A stretch of 64,000 nucleotides of DNA from Diploptera punctata (GCA_030220185.1 JASPKZ010008350.1:1646501-1710500), one strand, 5' to 3'; positions 46,678 through 58,429 are shown, counted from the stretch's first letter. The notes: generated from the letters alone by a model not told the origin. Numbers and translations are program-made.

Positions 46678-46962
46678 AGGGTTATAACTTTTGGAGTTTT
46701 GTGAAATAAAATATTTCCTGTGCAATTAGTGGATGCACTTTTACTTAAAACCATTGATAAAGGGCTTCATTTCACTGAACTTCATGAAAAGGTCACCCCC
46801 AAATCAATATTAATTATTTATATGTATATATATATATTTGGGGGTAACCTTCTTGAAGCTCAGTGAAATAAAGGTCTTTTTGAATGGTTTTAAGTAAATG
46901 CTCATCCATCCATTGCACAGGAAATCTTTTATTTCACAAAAGCCCAAAAAGTTATAACCCTT
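46678..46962. mobile_element. foldback, ~127-bp inverted arms
   Basis: The left arm 46678-46803 (agggttataacttttggag ... cccccaaat) mirrors the right arm 46836-46962 with roughly 80-85% identity. A short AT spacer separates them, and TA repeats lie outside and inside. No coding. Confidence 0.85.
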
Positions 46963-46965
46963 ATA

Positions 46966-47444
46966 TATCATCATCATGAACAAATTCGTTTTAGGCCATG
47001 TGGCCTGTACGGTAAACCTAGCGAAGATGGTCTTGATCTTTCCACCGATGTTTTGGTCTTCCTTGGTCCCTATGTCCAGTTGGAGTATATTGGAATGCCA
47101 ATTTTGGAGTCTATTTCTTGCCATTCTTCTCAGATGATTTTCCATTCTTGTTGGTATCTTTGTATATCTTCATTTAAACTTGTTACTCCAAGTTTTCCTC
47201 TGATAATAGTATTCCTTTGGTGATCCAGTCTATTAACTCCTAACAATGATCGTAAGAAGCGCATTTGGCTTACTTGAAGTTTATGAGAGTTTCTTTTATT
47301 TAAATCCAAATTTCACTTCCATATTTTAGAGCAGCTTTTGATGTGATGTTATGTAATCTTAGTTTTGTCTCTGTCCTCATCTGTTTACCAAAATGTCTTC
47401 GTATTACCCCATTCATTTTATTATATTTTTGTAATTTTGAAAAC

Positions 47445-47445
<1 letters not shown>
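46966..47445 (-). pseudogene. LINE C-terminal remnant
   Basis: Minus-strand reading: NKMNGVIRRHFGKQMRTETK near 47345-47410, ALKYGSEIW near 47310-47335, then FQYTPTGHRDQGRPKHRWKD near 47030-47095 in another frame. Several frameshifts. A (TA)n run at 47451 borders the upstream end. Confidence 0.75.

Positions 47446-47450
<5 letters not shown>

Positions 47451-47488
<38 letters not shown>
47451..47488. repeat. (TA)n microsatellite
   Basis: TA run. Confidence 0.95.
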
Positions 47489-47491
<3 letters not shown>

Positions 47492-47989
47492 CTTAGCATG
47501 AGAATAAAATATTTTGAGTGGTAAAATAATTTTATTCTCCAATTTTTACCATCTCAATGTTGTATTCAAGAAACACTATCATATAATTATGTATAACTAG
47601 TCTTAAGTGTACCGTAATTTGACTTTTGTTTTTTACTTTCATTGCAAATCAATGTAATCTTTTGAAAATTCAAATATAAAACATGATTTATTTGTATACC
47701 GATAAAAAAGATCTGCGTTTTAAATCGCAAATAAACGGAAATTGATAACTCTTGTGAAGGTTATTTTAAACTGAATAAACACTCTCCTTTGTAAGAGAAG
47801 ATAAATATATATGGGATTATAACAATAAAATGTTCAATATATACAAAATATTTATTTTTTCCAAGAAAATTGGCGCATTATCTTATGAAAATAAAGTATT
47901 TCCTGAGAAAATTCAACTCATTATTGTTTTTAGACTAATATAAAATAGAATATCCGTACCGGTATATCAATGCAAACAAGTTTGAGATA
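47489..47989. other. AT-rich spacer
   Basis: No supported feature. Confidence 0.4.
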
Positions 47990-48380
47990 AAACGATTTTT
48001 TTTTGCGAATGCCCCAGGTTATCTTTCGACGTTCCTGGTGTTCTCTCCAGACATGGCGTACTTGTAACCCACTTCTGAGGTTGGGGCGCCTGGAAGCCGG
48101 GGTTACGTTGTCCCGATGATATGATGAGTGGTGACGAAGATAGTGGTGCGCCACGAGAGTCCCTAATCCTAAGCTTAATCTAAGATGAATATGAAAGATG
48201 ATGATTGCGATCGTCATATGATTTAGGGGACCGTTTGGGTCTTAAAGTTTTCCTAACATTTGTCTTACAGTTGAGGAAAAACCCCGATAAAAACGTCACC
48301 CAGAAAATCTGTCCCGACCGGGGATCGAACCCGGGCCCGCTGCGTGATAAGGCAGCACGCTACCTCGAGACCACAGCCAT
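47990..48380 (-). mobile_element. SINE-1 with tail B
   Basis: The minus-strand head and core (48215-48380) match other SINE-1 copies. The 3' portion (48006-48200) is entirely different from tail A: ggactctcgtggcgcacc, the gggacaacgtaaccccggc module, aagtgggttacaagtacgcc and a terminal poly-A (TTTTTTTTT on plus). An agataaa repeat on both sides may be the target duplication. Confidence 0.88.
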
Positions 48381-48579
48381 AGATAAATAAAAATATTAAA
48401 ATCATGATAATTACTGAAATTCTGCAAACTAGGAGAAAATGTACTTTTTTTTTTAGGTTTAGGACTATGCAATTTAGGTACATGAAAGAGGCTGTACAAT
48501 ATTCTGTTCTACAGCTAAAACATAAAATAATAAATTTCGTATCTGAGATCTCTTAGTTGAGAACGACAAATATTTCAGT

Positions 48580-48748
48580 CACCAAGAATGAAGTAGGAGA
48601 ATAACATTAACTATGATTTGAGGGGGTAAATTATACAGAGGATGATTAGAAAACAATAGCTCTGAATAGAAATGTATGAAATGTTTTTGTCTGCGCAGTC
48701 ATGAATCTCCGGGTTCGATAGTGCCAGTGAGTCAGTTAGTTAGAGAGT
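48580..48748 (+). repeat. LINE-A 3' end, 5'-truncated
   Basis: Runs from accaagaatgaagtaggag to gatagtgccagtgagtcagt. Confidence 0.85.
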
Positions 48749-49364
48749 ATATTTTATGCTAACTTAATTAGGCTTTCTTTATCTTTATGTAAAATAAGCA
48801 TGTTTTATTTTGTAATTGAATTGCCCATCATTTTCTTCCAAAGTTGACTTTTGCATGGAAAGGAGTACTCACTTGATATTAATAAACTTTATGCATGTAG
48901 GCCTGAAACTCAACTTTAAAAAAAGAGGGTTAAAATTGATCTTGGGCGTCCATTCTATTTCCAAATAACTTAACGGGATAATAATATCAGACATTTTATA
49001 ACATTCTGTATAATAAAGTTTCAAAAAGCTAGAGTAAGATATGCAAATACAGATATTGTACGTTTGTCCTTGACACATCACGAAAGATACTTGACAAGCT
49101 TCTCGAATCACGTAATTACTAGAGCGTCTTTGGCACAATCTCTGAAGCCAGTAACTGCAGTTTACAATGTAACACGTTTCCTTCAAATTATGTAATTAGG
49201 TAGCTAGATAATTAATGCCCCTGGGAGATTTTTAACACTATTGTACTTCAGTCGAATTTTGATGTTATTTTTAAGATAAGCATAAAATCAGATTTTACGC
49301 AGTGTACGAGAGAGAAAAAAGTGAGAACTCTATTATTACAACTTTTCAAAATATTGTTCTTATA
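48749..49364. other. spacer, nothing recognised
   Basis: A 105-codon minus-strand frame (48869-49186) has no family features and no support as a gene. Confidence 0.4.
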
Positions 49365-49375
49365 ATACTGAACTA

Positions 49376-49756
49376 GTCCACCGCTGTGATCTCGGGGTAG
49401 CGTGCTGCCTTGTCACGCAGCGGGCCCGGGTTCGATTCCCGGTTGGGACAGTTTTTCTGGGTGAGGTTTCTATCGGGGAAAAACCTCACCTGTAAGACAA
49501 ATGTCAAGAAAACTTTAAGGCCCAAACGGTCCCCGAAATCATATGGCCATCGCAATCATCATCATTCATATTCATCTTAGGTTAAGCTTAGGATTAGGGA
49601 CTCTCCTGGCGCACCATCATCATCACCCATCATATCATCGGGGCAATGTAACCCCGCCTTCCAGGAGCCCCAACTTCAGAAGTGGGTTACAAGTACGCCA
49701 TGCCAGGAGAGAACCAGAAATGTCGAAAGACAAACCTGGGGCATTTGAAAAAAAAA
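49376..49756 (+). mobile_element. SINE-1 with tail B, 11-bp TSD
   Basis: Full-length copy: the head gtccaccgctgtgatctcgg, the B box GGTTCGATTCC, the core, then tail B with ggactctcctggcgcacc and ggcaatgtaaccccgcc, ending in a poly-A run. Flanked by atactgaacta at 49365-49375 and 49757-49767. Confidence 0.95.
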
Positions 49757-50158
49757 ATACTGAACTATTAAAGTGGAAATGAGAAAAATGATTGACTAAG
49801 TAATGCATAGCTTCATTCTAAACTGTGATCGTTGGTAACAAGGCGTCGATTATTGGTAATACAGCCTCGGTTCTTTCTCGGTTAGCGAATGGGTGGAGAA
49901 CTGTTTCCTCATTCGAGTCCATACAAATCTTTGCGCCCATTCAACATTTTGAAAAATGAGTACCAAGTACTTTCCTGGGAATAAAATCCGTCAAAGTGTT
50001 GGGCTAGCCACCCTACCTTTCCATGGGTCTTCATTTTCCATACCTTTATCTTACTGACTTTTATCCGATCACCGAGATCGTCTTCATTGTCCGCTTTTAC
50101 TTGAATATGTTGATATAGAATTTTTTCTTTATTCTTTTTCCCCCATATATATATATAT

Positions 50159-50503
50159 CCATCCATAGTATATCTGCCCGAAGGCAGGTCATTCACTGCA
50201 ATCATAGCATTTTCATGCCATGCTTGCAGCTTTACTAGGGAACTGTAGGTGTGGTAGATTCCCGTTGCTTTCCACAACGGTGAAGGATGATGATGATGAT
50301 GATGATGATTATGATGATGATGATGATTATGATGATGACCATATGATTTCGGGGATCGTTTGGGCTTTTAAGTTTTCCTGACATTTGTCTTACAGGTGAG
50401 GAAAAATCCCGATAAAAACCTCACACACAAAAACTGCCCCGACCGGGGATCGAACCCGGGCCCGTTGCGTGACAAGGCAGCACGCTACCTCGAAACCACT
50501 GCG

Positions 50504-50507
<4 letters not shown>
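50159..50507 (-). mobile_element. SINE-1 with tail A, between microsatellites
   Basis: Complete on the minus strand: tail A (ccatccatagtatatctg on plus) at 50159, an expanded GAT linker at 50285-50337, and the core and head ending at accactgcggtac. A (TA)n run precedes it; (CA)n and (TA)n runs follow. Confidence 0.92.

Positions 50508-50571
<64 letters not shown>
50508..50571. repeat. compound (CA)n-(TA)n microsatellite
   Basis: About 17 CA units followed by about 14 TA units. Confidence 0.97.
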
Positions 50572-50573
<2 letters not shown>

Positions 50574-50599
50574 TGAAGGAATGGGTCACAAATGAAGCA

Positions 50600-50800
50600 C
50601 TTAAAATGCGTATGTAACCAATTAGAGACCCATTCGCAGCAAGTAATCAATACTAAATGGAAGTGGGGAGGCCATATTGAAAAACTTAATGACGAAAGAA
50701 GTCAGATCGTAAGCTTCACACTGGCAAAGATCCTGGGGAAAAACAGGACGAAGCTGGGTTGATCGCTTCAATGAATGCATAGGCCTAATAGGCCTACATC
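50600..50800 (+). pseudogene. possible LINE C-terminal remnant
   Basis: The readings KWKWGGHIEKLNDERSQ and KNRTKLG near 50660-50765 resemble the terminal block of LINE polyproteins (xWxGHxxRxxDxR), with frameshifts. Weak. Confidence 0.35.
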
Positions 50801-50996
50801 ATTGGTCAAGTATAGTTTACTTAAAACATTACATTTTCATTGTACAAATATTGAATTATTTCAATTATAAACTTATTTAAGGATTTAACAATCACCTTAG
50901 TATCTTCAATACTAAGCTCTTTCTTTGAGAGATAAAAATAGGAATGACTGGAAATACTTAAAGAAGAAAGTGAAAATATTGTGTTAGAATTAATTT

Positions 50997-51332
50997 CACA
51001 TCTATCCATAGTAATTCTGCCCGAGGGCAGGTATTTCACTGCAATCATAGCATTTTCATGCTATGCTTTGCAGCTTTACTAGGGAATTATAGATGTAGTA
51101 GCTTCCCGTTGCTTTCCACACCCGTGAAGGATGATGGTGATAATGATAAGGATGATGATGATGACCGGATGATTTTTGGGGACGTTGGGCCGTACGCTTC
51201 CTGACATTTATCTTACAGGTGAGGAAAAACCCCGAAAAAACCTCACCCAGGAGACTGTACCGACCTGGAATCGAACCCGGGTCCGCTGCGTGACAAGGCA
51301 GCACGCAACCTCGAGACCACAGCGCGGTGGAC
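50997..51332 (-). mobile_element. SINE-1 with tail A, TSD with one mismatch
   Basis: Full-length minus-strand copy. It is flanked by agaattaattt (50986-50996) and agaactaattt (51333-51343). An FB1 copy starts a few bases beyond. Confidence 0.93.
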
Positions 51333-51346
51333 AGAACTAATTTAGT

Positions 51347-52442
51347 GGACTATTTAACTCATGCCCCAAATGGGAGTCAATGACCAATCACATTTCAATG
51401 AATTTTGATTTAAACCAATCACAGTCTTTTTCACCACGATTTTATTAATTTAATTTTAACACTTTAAAATCAAACTCTTCCTTGTTAACATTCTGAATAG
51501 ACCAGAGCAATATATTGCAGTGACTGACTCTCTAAGAAATACGTTGAATATAACAATTTATGTATTAAGATGTAAGAATTCTAGAATGCATGTGGCTACC
51601 AGATTGTATATATAGTGCACAGATGTAACCAGATAGTGCTTGCGGGATATAATATAAAAACATCTCTAGCAATTGATTGTACCATAAAAAAGAAACCACT
51701 GTTTGCACTTTCTTAAACGTATTATTTCCCATGAATTTACGTTCTAGAAAAACATAATTGACATATTTACATCATAGGACATCAGAAATTAATTAACATA
51801 CAGTTTGATGTGTTTCATTTTTTCTCCACTAGGATGCATTCGTACAATATTGTGATCGTTTGGCAATAAATAATATGATCTGGTTGCAGTGATGAACAAG
51901 TGAAACATAACAAACTTTCCTCATTTGTTTTCAAACAACGCCGTTTACATTAAATATATAAATATTTTAAAATAACTATATTTAAATAAGTCCACCGCTG
52001 TGGTCTCGAGGTAGCGTGCTGCCTTGTCACGCAGCGGGCCCGGGTTCGATCCCCGGCCGGGGCAGTTTTTCTGGGTGAGGTCTTTATCGGGGTTTTTCCT
52101 CACCTGTAAGACAAATGTCAGGAAAACTTTAAAGCCCAAACGGTCCCCGAAATCATATGGCCATCATCATCATAATCATCATCATCGTTCACCGGTGTGG
52201 AAAGCAACGGGAAGCTACCACACCTACAATTCCCTAGTAAAGCTGCAAGCATAGCATGAAAATGCTATGATTGCAGTGAAAGACCTGCCTTCGGACAGAA
52301 TTACTATGGATGGATGGATATTTAAATAATGATTTGTGAGTAAACAGCATAATTTTATTCGTTAAATAGTCCTAACAAATACTACTCTTGATTTCCAAAT
52401 TCTCTAGATAAATTGGAAATCACTCGTGGGATTACTTATGAT
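51347..52442 (-). mobile_element. FB1 repeat, long form, interrupted by SINE-1A
   Basis: Minus-strand FB1 with gactatttaactcatgcccc at 51348 and the hairpin end at 52385-52440. It has the intact ttctagaatgca site that is split by SINE-2 in the copy at 11859. It is itself split at 51978-52329 by a SINE-1. Confidence 0.92.
51990..52317 (+). mobile_element. SINE-1 with tail A, full length, 12-bp TSD
   Basis: Reference-quality copy: the head gtccaccgctgtggtctcga, the B box GGTTCGATCCC near 52041, the core to ggccatc near 52164, the GAT linker, and tail A ending actatggatggatgg. Flanked by atatttaaataa at 51978-51989 and 52318-52329, inside FB1. Confidence 0.97.
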
Positions 52443-52859
52443 AACGTTAAAATAGAACGTAAACCAAATGAACAACCCTAAGTATGCAAATACCTCTTAC
52501 CTGAAATAACTCACTACCTAAAACATGTAGAACATATCGTCTTTGAGGATGACTTTATCCTTAATCCTCTAATTGACAATGGGATATATAGGTTAAAATA
52601 CATTGGTTTAATTTATTCTATACCCATACATACACCATGAGGACATGACTGCTCCCTAGCGGGAGTTTTTTAATCAACATAAATTAAAGTCTTTCGATGG
52701 GGGTTGAAATGAATATTTTGGAGGGCAGGGGCTCTATAATAGTTTAATATTTTTAGGGAAAATAAATCAATGGTGACAATATAACAATTTAAAAATCGTT
52801 GTTCTTATTTTTTGTTTTAGTACGCTTATTCCTCTACAGATGTCAGGTAGTAACATGTG
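52443..52859. other. spacer, nothing recognised
   Basis: No supported feature. Confidence 0.4.
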
Positions 52860-53131
52860 GTTACCACATCGCCTCAAAAAAGACATCTAATAGGCAACTA
52901 AGGGCATTACTAGGATGGGAAAAGGCCGATTCAATTTAGCTCGTTGGTAGTAATTTAAACTTGATGTTATTTTACGAGCCCGAAAATTTTTAGACTCGGG
53001 ACTTAAAGTTCTTCTCAGGGGACTTGTATCATGGATTTTTCCATCCTAAAAATTCCATCTGCTCCGACCGGGTTTGAATCCGCCAACTTTGTGACAAGAG
53101 GTAAGGAACTTAACCCGTAGATCACCAAGGT
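52860..53131 (-). repeat. SINE-5, single tRNA-derived copy
   Basis: Minus-strand head accttggtgatctacgggtt, with the B box GGATTCAAACC near 53070, then agcagatggaatttttagg and cttaagtcccgagtct. The layout is that of a tRNA-derived SINE, but no second copy was seen, so the limits are approximate. Confidence 0.55.
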
Positions 53132-53392
53132 AAATAATTGGTTTAATTATATTATTCATTGAATATCTTTAAATAAAGCAGTAGAAAATCGAGCGAATAA
53201 GTATTACTTAAATTTGGTCCAATTACACAATGTACAATAATAACATACAATTATTCATGGTTTCGTTAAGTGATTAAATGGTTAATGGGAGATTTCATAA
53301 AATAGTCCTATTTTAATATCATACAGTATAAGGAATATAAATAAGAAGATATCAAATTACTTTACAGATGCTAACCAGGTATTAACCTTATA

Positions 53393-53476
53393 TTGGCTGG
53401 TGATCGTCTATGAAAGTTGTATGCGGATGTGTGATCAGCAATCGACTTGTAAATCAAGGTTCAATCGCGCCATGAA
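53393..53476 (+). repeat. SINE-3 3' fragment
   Basis: Resembles the distal SINE-3 part (ggctggtgatcgtctatg, gtatgcggatgtgtgatcag) and ends tcaatcgcgccatg, like the fragment at 18055. No head. Confidence 0.55.
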
Positions 53477-53879
53477 TTTTTAAAAATATTTTTAAATTCA
53501 TTCGATATTAGGAAGGTGGGCAGGATTTTATTTAACTCCGCCCTTTAAAAACTCAGGACATTGATGTCAAAATGTAAAATCGGGCTTAAAAAGGCTGAAA
53601 TATTTTACATTCTTATTTCAGACTAGAGGATATCTTTACTCATATTGAATTTACGAGACATGAATCCCGGCTTTACTTGGCGATGATAAATATTCTAATT
53701 TGTTATTGGAATAAACAAATATGTGTCTACCTTTTTTTTTTAAATACGATGTTTGCCTAAGAACAATGTTTCTATCTTTTTTTTTATCTTTCTCGTTTTA
53801 TTTCGTTTACACTGCTATTCTTTTTGTTTTACCTTTGTTAACCTTTTTATCTTATTCACACATACAAACACAAGGCAGG

Positions 53880-53993
53880 ACACACACCCAGACCCAAGGT
53901 GGAGATTTAAAATCCCCTACCCCGCTGGGAATCGAATCCGGGTCGGCGGAGTGGAAGGTAGAGACTCTACCGACTACGCCACGGCAACGTGGC
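53880..53993 (-). repeat. SINE-4 copy
   Basis: Minus-strand tRNA-like head cgttgccgtggcgtagtcgg with the B box GGATTCGATTCC, followed by agcggggtaggggattttaa and a tgggtctgggtgtgtg end. It pairs with the copy at 54258. Confidence 0.8.
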
Positions 53994-54257
53994 TTCAATT
54001 TTGCTCATCCTTCAATACAAACAGAAGATAAAGAAGGAATGTTATATTTACAAACAAATATTCAGAAAAAATACACAAAATGCAAAGCCCATTTGCGGTA
54101 TCGAGATAAGTAATATTTATTTCTTCCAATATAAACATAATTGCGGTACCAAATACGATTATTTGGATACAAGCATACTTACATGAATATCTCTTTAATA
54201 TAATAAGCTATTTCATTCGTGAATACAAATATAATTTTATTAAAAATATATTTGTCC

Positions 54258-54376
54258 GTCACCGTGGCGTAGTCGGTAGAGTCCCTACCTTCCACTCCGG
54301 CGACCCAAGTTCAATTCCTGGCGGGGTAGGGAATTTTAAATCTCCACCTTGGATCTGGGTGTGTGTGTGTGATACT
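54258..54376 (+). repeat. SINE-4 copy
   Basis: The head caccgtggcgtagtcggtag has an A box, with B box GTTCAATTCC. The rest reads ggcggggtagggaattttaa, ending in ggatctgggtgtgtgtgtg. Very short element (~115 bp) with a GT-repeat 3' end. Confidence 0.8.
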
Positions 54377-54496
54377 ACTAATGCTCAACCTGAGTGCACA
54401 TTTCCTATAAAACAAAAATTAAGAATATATTTTTAAAAAATATTCCAAATTTCGTTAAAATTATAATTAATATTATAAATGTTATAATTGAGGAGA

Positions 54497-54849
54497 GTCC
54501 CGCGCCGTAGCCGAGCGGTTAAGGTAGGAAGCCTTGGCGCAGAGCTACGGGACTTGCGCTGGTTCGAGTCTCCATGGGGGAAGAAATTTTCTCATGGTAT
54601 TTCCGCCAGTATGGGACCGGTGCCCACCCAGCATCGTGAGGCAATTGGGTAGCTACAATAAGTAGCGGCTCCAGGTTGAGGAACCAGCTATAACGGCTGG
54701 GGGGCTCGACATGCTAACCACATGTCACCCCTACACTGGCTGTTGATCATCTATCTCTGTGATTGACACATGTGGATGTGAAGGGCCAGCAGCCGGCTGG
54801 TAAAAGGGCAACCGCTGAAAAGTGGAAAGACCCTCAATCGGAAAATCGG
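54497..54849 (+). mobile_element. SINE-3 with LINE-type tail, 13-bp TSD
   Basis: The head gtcccgcgccgtagccgagc has a long variable region and the B box GGTTCGAGTC. The body matches the copies at 19628 and 58886 up to ccagcagccggctgg. The last ~45 bp instead read aagggcaaccgctgaaaagt and accctcaatcgg, matching the 3' end of the LINE at 36260-37125. Flanked by ataattgaggaga at 54484-54496 and 54850-54862. Confidence 0.95.
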
Positions 54850-54862
54850 ATAATTGAGGAGA

Positions 54863-55885
54863 TGAATGGAATATGGGCACAATTAAAAAATATACGTTTT
54901 GATATATTAGCAATTAATATATACCTAAATGCATAACATTGTTTATTTTAATTGATATAATCAGCTGTTGAACCTGCTGTAATCGAGATATCGAAATGAA
55001 ACTTTTCAGGCTGACCAACTACAAAATGGCGAGTCCAAAAATGCATTGAACGGAAAAGGGGCAAAACATGAGTTATGCTCATATTCCATTGAACTCCTCA
55101 ATAACATCTTAACGCAAGCCATGGGTCTCATATCATAGATTTACGGCAGGTAAAAACCCTCAAGCCTGTAATAAGAGACCTCTGTGCAAAATGTTCTGGC
55201 CAATTTACTCCAGATTTAAATTGCGTCGTTAATGACCTGAAATGTTAAAGATCGTCGTTAAACAAAACGTTACTACTAATTCTACTACAACTACTATTGC
55301 CTCTTCGTACTTAATAAGTCTAACGTAACTAAACAACTATACCTTATAGCTCAAGTGCCAAGCAGATTGTTTTAGGTGTATATGGCCCAGATTTAATATC
55401 GAACAGGGGGCATTCATATTTAGACCTACTTAGCCTCCTAAAAATATGAGTATTGGAATTTTTCTAGAACTGAAGATGGTTTGAGTTTAGGGTTAGCCAT
55501 CCTACTCCTTGTCATGTCGTTAAGAAATACATTTGTCCACGTCCGCACAGACCAGTGGTTCTCTATAGGCCTACAGAATTTTCCTAATCAGAACCCACTG
55601 CATTGCAGAACTCCTAACTTCTCCCCCTTGCGTACAGTATCTTAAAATGTTTATTGTAGGTAATATTAGGAAAAAAGTGTTATTTCCAATATTACAATAC
55701 AATATTAAATACATAAAAGTTATTTAATTGTTTAATTCAGTAAAATTAATATTGACTGTATAGATTCTATATTAAATTTTTAAAATAACAAAACGTTTAT
55801 GGCACTTATTAAATAAAGTAACTTCCTTAACTTTCTCTACCATTTAAATATTATTCAAAATAAAGCTGATTTATATAATATATCA
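54863..55885. other. spacer, nothing recognised
   Basis: No gene or shared repeat was supported. Confidence 0.4.
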
Positions 55886-56430
55886 TCTTAATATATAAAA
55901 ATTTCGTGTCACGTTGTTTGTCCGCGATGGAATCCTAAACTACTGAACCGATTTTAATAAAATTTTGCACACTGTGTGCAGTTTGATCCAATTTGAGACT
56001 TAGGGTAGTTTATAACTAAATTTATAGTCGCATTATTTTTATTGCAAATTATTTGTTTATTATTTAACAAAGAGTTATAATTATCTGTGAGTTCCATACG
56101 ATTCTAACATATGGCGGTGTAAGGTAGTATAATTATCTGCGAGTTCCATACGATTCTAACAGATGGCGGTGTAAGGTAATTTGGTAAGGTAATTGGTTTA
56201 TTATTTAACAAAGAGATCCAGATGGCTGTGCTTTTTGTTGCAACCGCGAATTTCAATTGAATTACATTTATTATTTCATAATTTAATTGTGTTCAGTGTT
56301 TATTTTATTTTCAATATTATTAATTTCGTGTGTAAGTATTAGTTTTAAGTAATCTGGCTGAAAGGCAGCAACTTAATTTAAAATTTTAACGTATACCTTA
56401 GCCACAGCAACGCGTGGCCGGGACTTCTAG
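55886..56430 (+). mobile_element. non-autonomous Helitron
   Basis: Begins TCTTAATATATAAAAATTTC after an A and ends CTAG before a T. A GC-rich hairpin GCCAC..GTGGC (56401-56418) lies about 8 nt before the CTAG. These are the hallmark Helitron ends, with A/T target insertion. The 5' part (ttgtttgtccgcgatgg, actactgaaccgatttt) is the kind of sequence common in insect Helitrons. It contains a ~52-bp internal tandem duplication (gagttccatacgattctaac) at 56088-56180. No Rep/helicase coding. Confidence 0.82.
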
Positions 56431-56965
56431 TTGTTATATATATATAATCTATGATTCAGACAAAGTTGAGAATACTAAAATCCAATCATGCCCTCCAGAG
56501 GTATTTTTATGGTCCCTCGAGAGGTCATGTTACCATGTTACCCCCCCTCTTTCGGTTGAGAAATAGTATAAAACCTGATAGGAAAATATTTTTCTTTCAT
56601 CATTTACCTGCTAATATATTTCATCACTTAAGAGGATATAAATAAAATTAATAAATTTTAGTTTGTAAAATCACAGTCGAAATTCAATAAGCACGACGAT
56701 TCTTTATTCAATGTGCGAATTTCAGCACAAAAAGTCCTAACTAAGGAGCAAGGGGTCTTAATATAGATTATATGGCCCGGGACCGAACTTAAGGCGCGGA
56801 GGGATGGGAATTACACTTCGTTTATTCGTGACTAGATTGACGTGTGATGATGATGTGTAACGGGAATTTTTTTCTGGAGGTACAGTCGGGCAAGACGTCC
56901 ATGCAGTTTGACAAAAAACATAGATCATTGTGTCCATGTACGGCCTTCTTGGCTTCTTAAATGAG
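56431..56965. other. spacer, nothing recognised
   Basis: A 64-codon frame at 56451-56645 has no family features. Confidence 0.4.
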
Positions 56966-57122
56966 TATACTTACTTACTTACTCACTGGCACTATCGAAC
57001 CCGTAGGTTCATGGCCGCACGGACATAAGCTCTCCATACATCCCTATCCTGAGCTAATGCTTTCCAATCATTCCCTGTATAATCTAATTCCCTCAAATCA
57101 TAGTTAATGTTATTCTCCCACG
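56966..57122 (-). repeat. LINE-A 3' end, 5'-truncated
   Basis: Minus-strand LINE-A terminus with a tacttacttactcac tail. Nearly identical to the copy at 9248. Confidence 0.9.
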
Positions 57123-57276
57123 TATACTCACCTTATATCTACCAAAAAACACAAAAAAAGTACTGTCTCAAAGTTATTTATGTTACAAGCTACGTTTTAC
57201 GGATACATTGAGATTTTTAGTCTCAGCTATGTTTCGACTGACATTTCCAAACGAATTCTTGAAACATTTTCAATTC

Positions 57277-57281
<5 letters not shown>

Positions 57282-57308
<27 letters not shown>
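57282..57308. repeat. (TA)n microsatellite
   Basis: TA run. Confidence 0.95.
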
Positions 57309-58429
57309 ATTTCATATTGTGTTGAATTTCATTGTTTTTAATAAAAATGCTTCAAAGGTAACATTTCTAATAACAAATACACAAATAAGCCTATAGGCTT
57401 ATTCCTTAAAATGCTATCAGAATAAACTTGTTCATTTTATAGGCGTAGTGTTGAAATTATTAATAATGTACGGCATCAAAATAAAAAAAGTAATAAATAA
57501 CCAAAATACTATTGTGCTAACAAGATATTAAGCATTCAATAATAAATGTGTTGTCATGCACTACAATATAATTATCTTGTAAAAATGGAATAAATGAAGA
57601 ATGAATAAAAATTACCAATTAACAAAATCAAACACAATTGTATTGTAACAATTGAACATACATTTTGACTCAATTGCATTTTTGCTGCTTTTTTATTTTC
57701 CAGTTTATTGTTGTAAACTATTGCCCTTCTTCTGTATTTACTAACATTTTTTAATATTTTAAACTTTTTCAAACAATTTTTATAACATTATTAGACAATT
57801 TTCAAGTATTTATTTAAATACGCAAATGACAATATTATGACACTGTTAGACAATATTATGATGCTAACTGCTATTTTCTCCACAGATTATAACTTATTAC
57901 TTAGTCCATGATTTTTCTATCGCTGTGTTGGGTTATCGCTGGTTGGATCGGCGTTAGGGAGTGATAAGTAAGTGTACAGCCATTTTTAATAAACGTTTGG
58001 TAATTCTAATATTATTAATATATTTTTTTAACATAGATTTGGGGATTTATTGCAAAGTTTGGTCATTTAAATTTCATAGCGAGATGCTGCCATCTAGCAT
58101 AAGATTTTTTAACTTTAGTACGATATCGATAGTAATCGAGGATGACAGTCGATATGTGGTTGGATGGTGGGTTATTGCTGGTTCTATAAACTCTGGCGCA
58201 TGCGCACTGTTATTCTATAGGACTCTGAAAATATTTCACGTCAGTTTAAGTTCAGTTTTTCCTAGATTTTTTAAACGTGAAATAATTTATTTTATTTCCA
58301 TCATTCATGATAGAATAAATACTGATGATATCAACTTACCGTATTATACCTAGCTGTATGTATGCCTATATATTTCAATTGAGTAGAAGTAATTATTACT
58401 TTTATTTATTTTTTTCCATTCCATTAACG
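57309..58429. other. spacer with an unassigned 130-codon open frame
   Basis: An open frame at 57961-58353 (plus) starts with a hydrophobic stretch but shows no motif I recognise. Nothing around it (promoter, splice sites, relatives) supports it as a gene, so I do not call it. Confidence 0.3.

Noticed and set aside
57961..58353. 130-codon plus-strand open frame with a hydrophobic N-terminus
   Set aside because: No recognisable domain or relative, and no splice or promoter context; in AT-rich DNA of this size chance frames of this length are expected.
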